Assembly: GCA_013396635.1 (NCBI GenBank)
Contig: WBMW01005465.1
Span: 723,700 to 787,699 of the forward strand
Source of the DNA: Penelope pileata
Taxonomy: Eukaryota > Chordata > Aves > Galliformes > Cracidae
Length of the DNA stretch: 64,000 bases
Reading direction: 5' to 3'
Shown piece after piece: positions 61,478-64,000 of this stretch (the first letter of the stretch is position 1; each line of letters opens with the position of its first letter). The translations under genes and the position numbers were made by a program. Under the pieces are notes generated by a model, which was given only the letters and a program-made list of their open reading frames with translations, ran no database searches and was not told the DNA's origin.

Positions 61478-64000
61478 CTGTTAGCAGAAAGCAGGACCCA
61501 TGAATTCAGTTATTCAGCTGTACTTAAATGCCTGATGATTGCCTATGCAAGGCCTTAAAGAACTTTTCATATTTGACTTGATGAAGTCATTCTACTTTTT
61601 CTTCTGTCCAAAACTATCTGGAAGTCTTAGTACAGGCAGATGTACTTCCAGTTTTAACAGCAGTTCTCAAAGATGTTTGCATGAATTTGGAAGAAAAGCC
61701 ATTTTTCTTCTTCAGTTTCAGCACCCAAAAGGTTATAGCCCAGGACTAAGAGCGAGAAAGAAAGCAAGAAAGATCTGAGGTACGAATTACCTAAATTGCC
61801 TACAACTTGTACAGAGTTGTTGTTCTCACCAAATCCCTCAATTATAAAATGATCTGAGCTGTGTTACTGTTTGAAATAATATATGTAATTATCCATAGCT
61901 ATTTTGACTCTATTTTGGACATGTCTTTCAATTTGTTTTGCATAAAATGGTTACTACTTTACTAGTGCCCTTGCAGCTAAAAACAGAACAAACCTGGTTT
62001 CATCAGGATCATGGGGTGAGGAAATAAAGCATGATGAGAAGGAAGCTGCAGTGGCCCTCCTCCATATAAGCAAACTGCAGTGCTGCTTTCTGGTCTTGTA
62101 ACGTGGGCTGTCCTACAGCCACATACACACCCGGAAGTTTTTCTCAACTTTACCGTTTACCTCAGACAGGATCTCTATAATTTAAGCTCCCTATTATCTC
62201 AGACATAGCATCCCTCTCACTTCAGAATACCCTGCATCCATCTCTGAGGACACACATTCTATTGTTATTTGAATGCACAGGAAATGACAAAAGGAATAAA
62301 CTATTTTTTCATGATTTGTTTTTGACTACATCCAGCACTCACTTTTAATAATCATGAGTCATCAAAGGGAAGCATTTGCCTTATAGCCCAATAAATACTT
62401 CCCACACCTAGCATTTCAGCCAAATAAAAGTCCTAGAAGAGTAAATAGTACTTCAAGCTTATCTACTGTACTTTGCTACAACTGCATAACGATGAGAAGT
62501 TCAAGTAAGGCACTGAGAATTCAGAATTCCTATTTAAGTTGTGAAAACCCTGGGGAAGGTACCTTAGGAAGTAATTTGGCATTTGTCATTGTAACGGAAG
62601 AAGTCTCAAAACTCTTAAGACTATGCCAGTTGTTTCATCTGGATCTAGGGTCTCAGCATCTTCCTTACGCTCCTGCTTCTCCAACTGCTTTCCGATCTCC
62701 TCTCTCTCAGGCTTTCTGCTTTGACCTGGCTGGCCCTTATCTAAGCCTGGGGCAACCCTGCCCCAGGTCCACCCCTTCTGGTCACAGGTGCCAGTGATCT
62801 ACCAGTATTCCCCAGGCCAGCCATGCCCCTCCACCATGTCCTTAATCATCAGTTCATGGTATGATCAACCGGTTCCCTACAGTCATATCACAAAGATTAG
62901 AATAATTATGTATGCATTCCACAGACTTAACTTATATTGTGATGTAGTGAGTATGCTGGTGGCATATAATGCAGCAGGAATCCACTGCAACATCACAAAT
63001 CTAGCAGTACTTCAAATATAAATCTCACCACAATATGCAATATCAGTGTGTCAGCTTCTCACCTTCTCAGGAGAGCTGCAGATGTGAGCTTGCTCAGTAG
63101 AGTGGCTGCATGATCCAGCTGCTATCATGGAAGCCTGCTACATGGACTCTTAAGAACTATGCAAAAAGCACCTGAAGTGGGAAGGGCATCATTGCAGTAT
63201 CTACTTGTTGAAAAAAAGAGAGACAGTAAATTGAACTTCTACATCACCAGTCTAGAATAAACCACACAGGGACTGGGATGACCCAAAGAAACCACACTTG
63301 GATTAGGACGACCCAAAGGAAGGTTTTGCTAACACTGTAAATATGATATTCTGCTTAGTTTAATTCAATTGTACAAGTTCTCCCACTTGGTAGGCTGCAG
63401 TACAATTGCTAAAAGCAATCTCTTGGCTAGCAGTGATTGTTGGGCATCAGTTTCAAAGCAGCAGCGGTAGGGGCATCCACATGACCCTAACATGCAGAAT
63501 CCCAAGTTCCTCAGTACAAAGAGAATGCAGAAGCACCACTTAACACTCTCACTTTCTAGCACTGCAAAATCCCAGAGGGCAAAAGCAAGCTTACAGAGCC
63601 AAAATACGCAGCCTTCAATGCCTCTTAGGACTACTGAAGTGAGGATGAGATGGCATAGCACTCAGACTCCTAAATTAACTCGTTGGCCTTCAACTTCTTT
63701 TTTAAAACATCTACTGAAAGACTCTCCTATCATAGTCATTACCAAAACCGTAAGTTTTCCATTTAAAAATATACTCAGTAAACATTTACTCTTTTGACAC
63801 GCAACTAAACAGAAATTGTTTGGAAATACAGGGCCAGTTCACTTGTAAGTTAACTAATGACACTCTGCTTCACAAGAAGTGTCAATCATCTGAAGAACCC
63901 TGTATTGGTGTGAAAGATGTCTTTTTCAAAGGCAGCTGCAATTGGGTTATGGTATTTTTGCCATGTTTTTGTGGAGCTCTGCTTTTGATTAGCAAGGCAG
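61478..64000. other. Right end of window, no supported exon
   Basis: Upstream exons of the minus-strand gene are expected here or beyond. A strong acceptor near 63566 (GCCCTCTGGGATTTTGCAG) leads into an open frame LESESVKWCFCILFVLRNLG, but no donor fits. The ORFs at 62492-62797 and 63492-63797 (+) look like chance. Confidence 0.4.

Noticed and set aside
62492..63021. Two + strand frames
   Set aside because: No splice sites, no family resemblance and proline/leucine-rich composition from a locally GC-rich stretch.
13641..64000. SLC7A6, the expected mammalian neighbour of PLA2G15
   Set aside because: None of its well-conserved transmembrane exons could be found in either strand by eye.

Overview
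This window is vertebrate nuclear DNA, AT-rich, with GT-AG introns and fragments of the CR1 retroposon in both orientations. The CR1 copies end in the ATTCTATGATT-type 3' repeat seen in birds, so a bird is the best guess (other sauropsids are possible). No tRNA, rRNA, CRISPR array or viral gene was seen.

Left part (1-~13.6 kb): the 3' two thirds of PLA2G15 (lysosomal group XV phospholipase A2, LCAT-like family) on the + strand. The window opens with what look like the last three bases of exon 2, followed by four further coding exons, the last carrying the stop at 10139. All junction phases agree. The 3' UTR is probably long, with polyadenylation signals at about 12.05 kb and 13.62 kb.

Middle (~13.7-31.2 kb): no exon I can support. 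It holds small tandem duplications, homopolymer runs, one RFX X-box-like palindrome and one homeodomain-site-rich block.

Right part (~31.2-61.5 kb, perhaps continuing past 64 kb): a many-exon gene on the - strand, tail-to-tail with PLA2G15. The provided ORFs do not show it because its exons are short (23-225 bp). Reading splice sites and phases gives a continuous frame from 61.5 kb to 32.2 kb over 18 exons plus one of two alternative 3' ends. The product (about 590-640 residues visible, N-terminus not found) is rich in Leu, Cys and amphipathic helices, like an ARM/HEAT-type helical-repeat scaffold. I do not recognise the protein. The order of PLA2G15 next to this gene is not the mammalian order as I know it (SLC7A6 follows PLA2G15 there), and I found no SLC7A6 exon.

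Two ambiguous bases (55875, 59307) lie in or close to homopolymer runs and look like assembly uncertainty.
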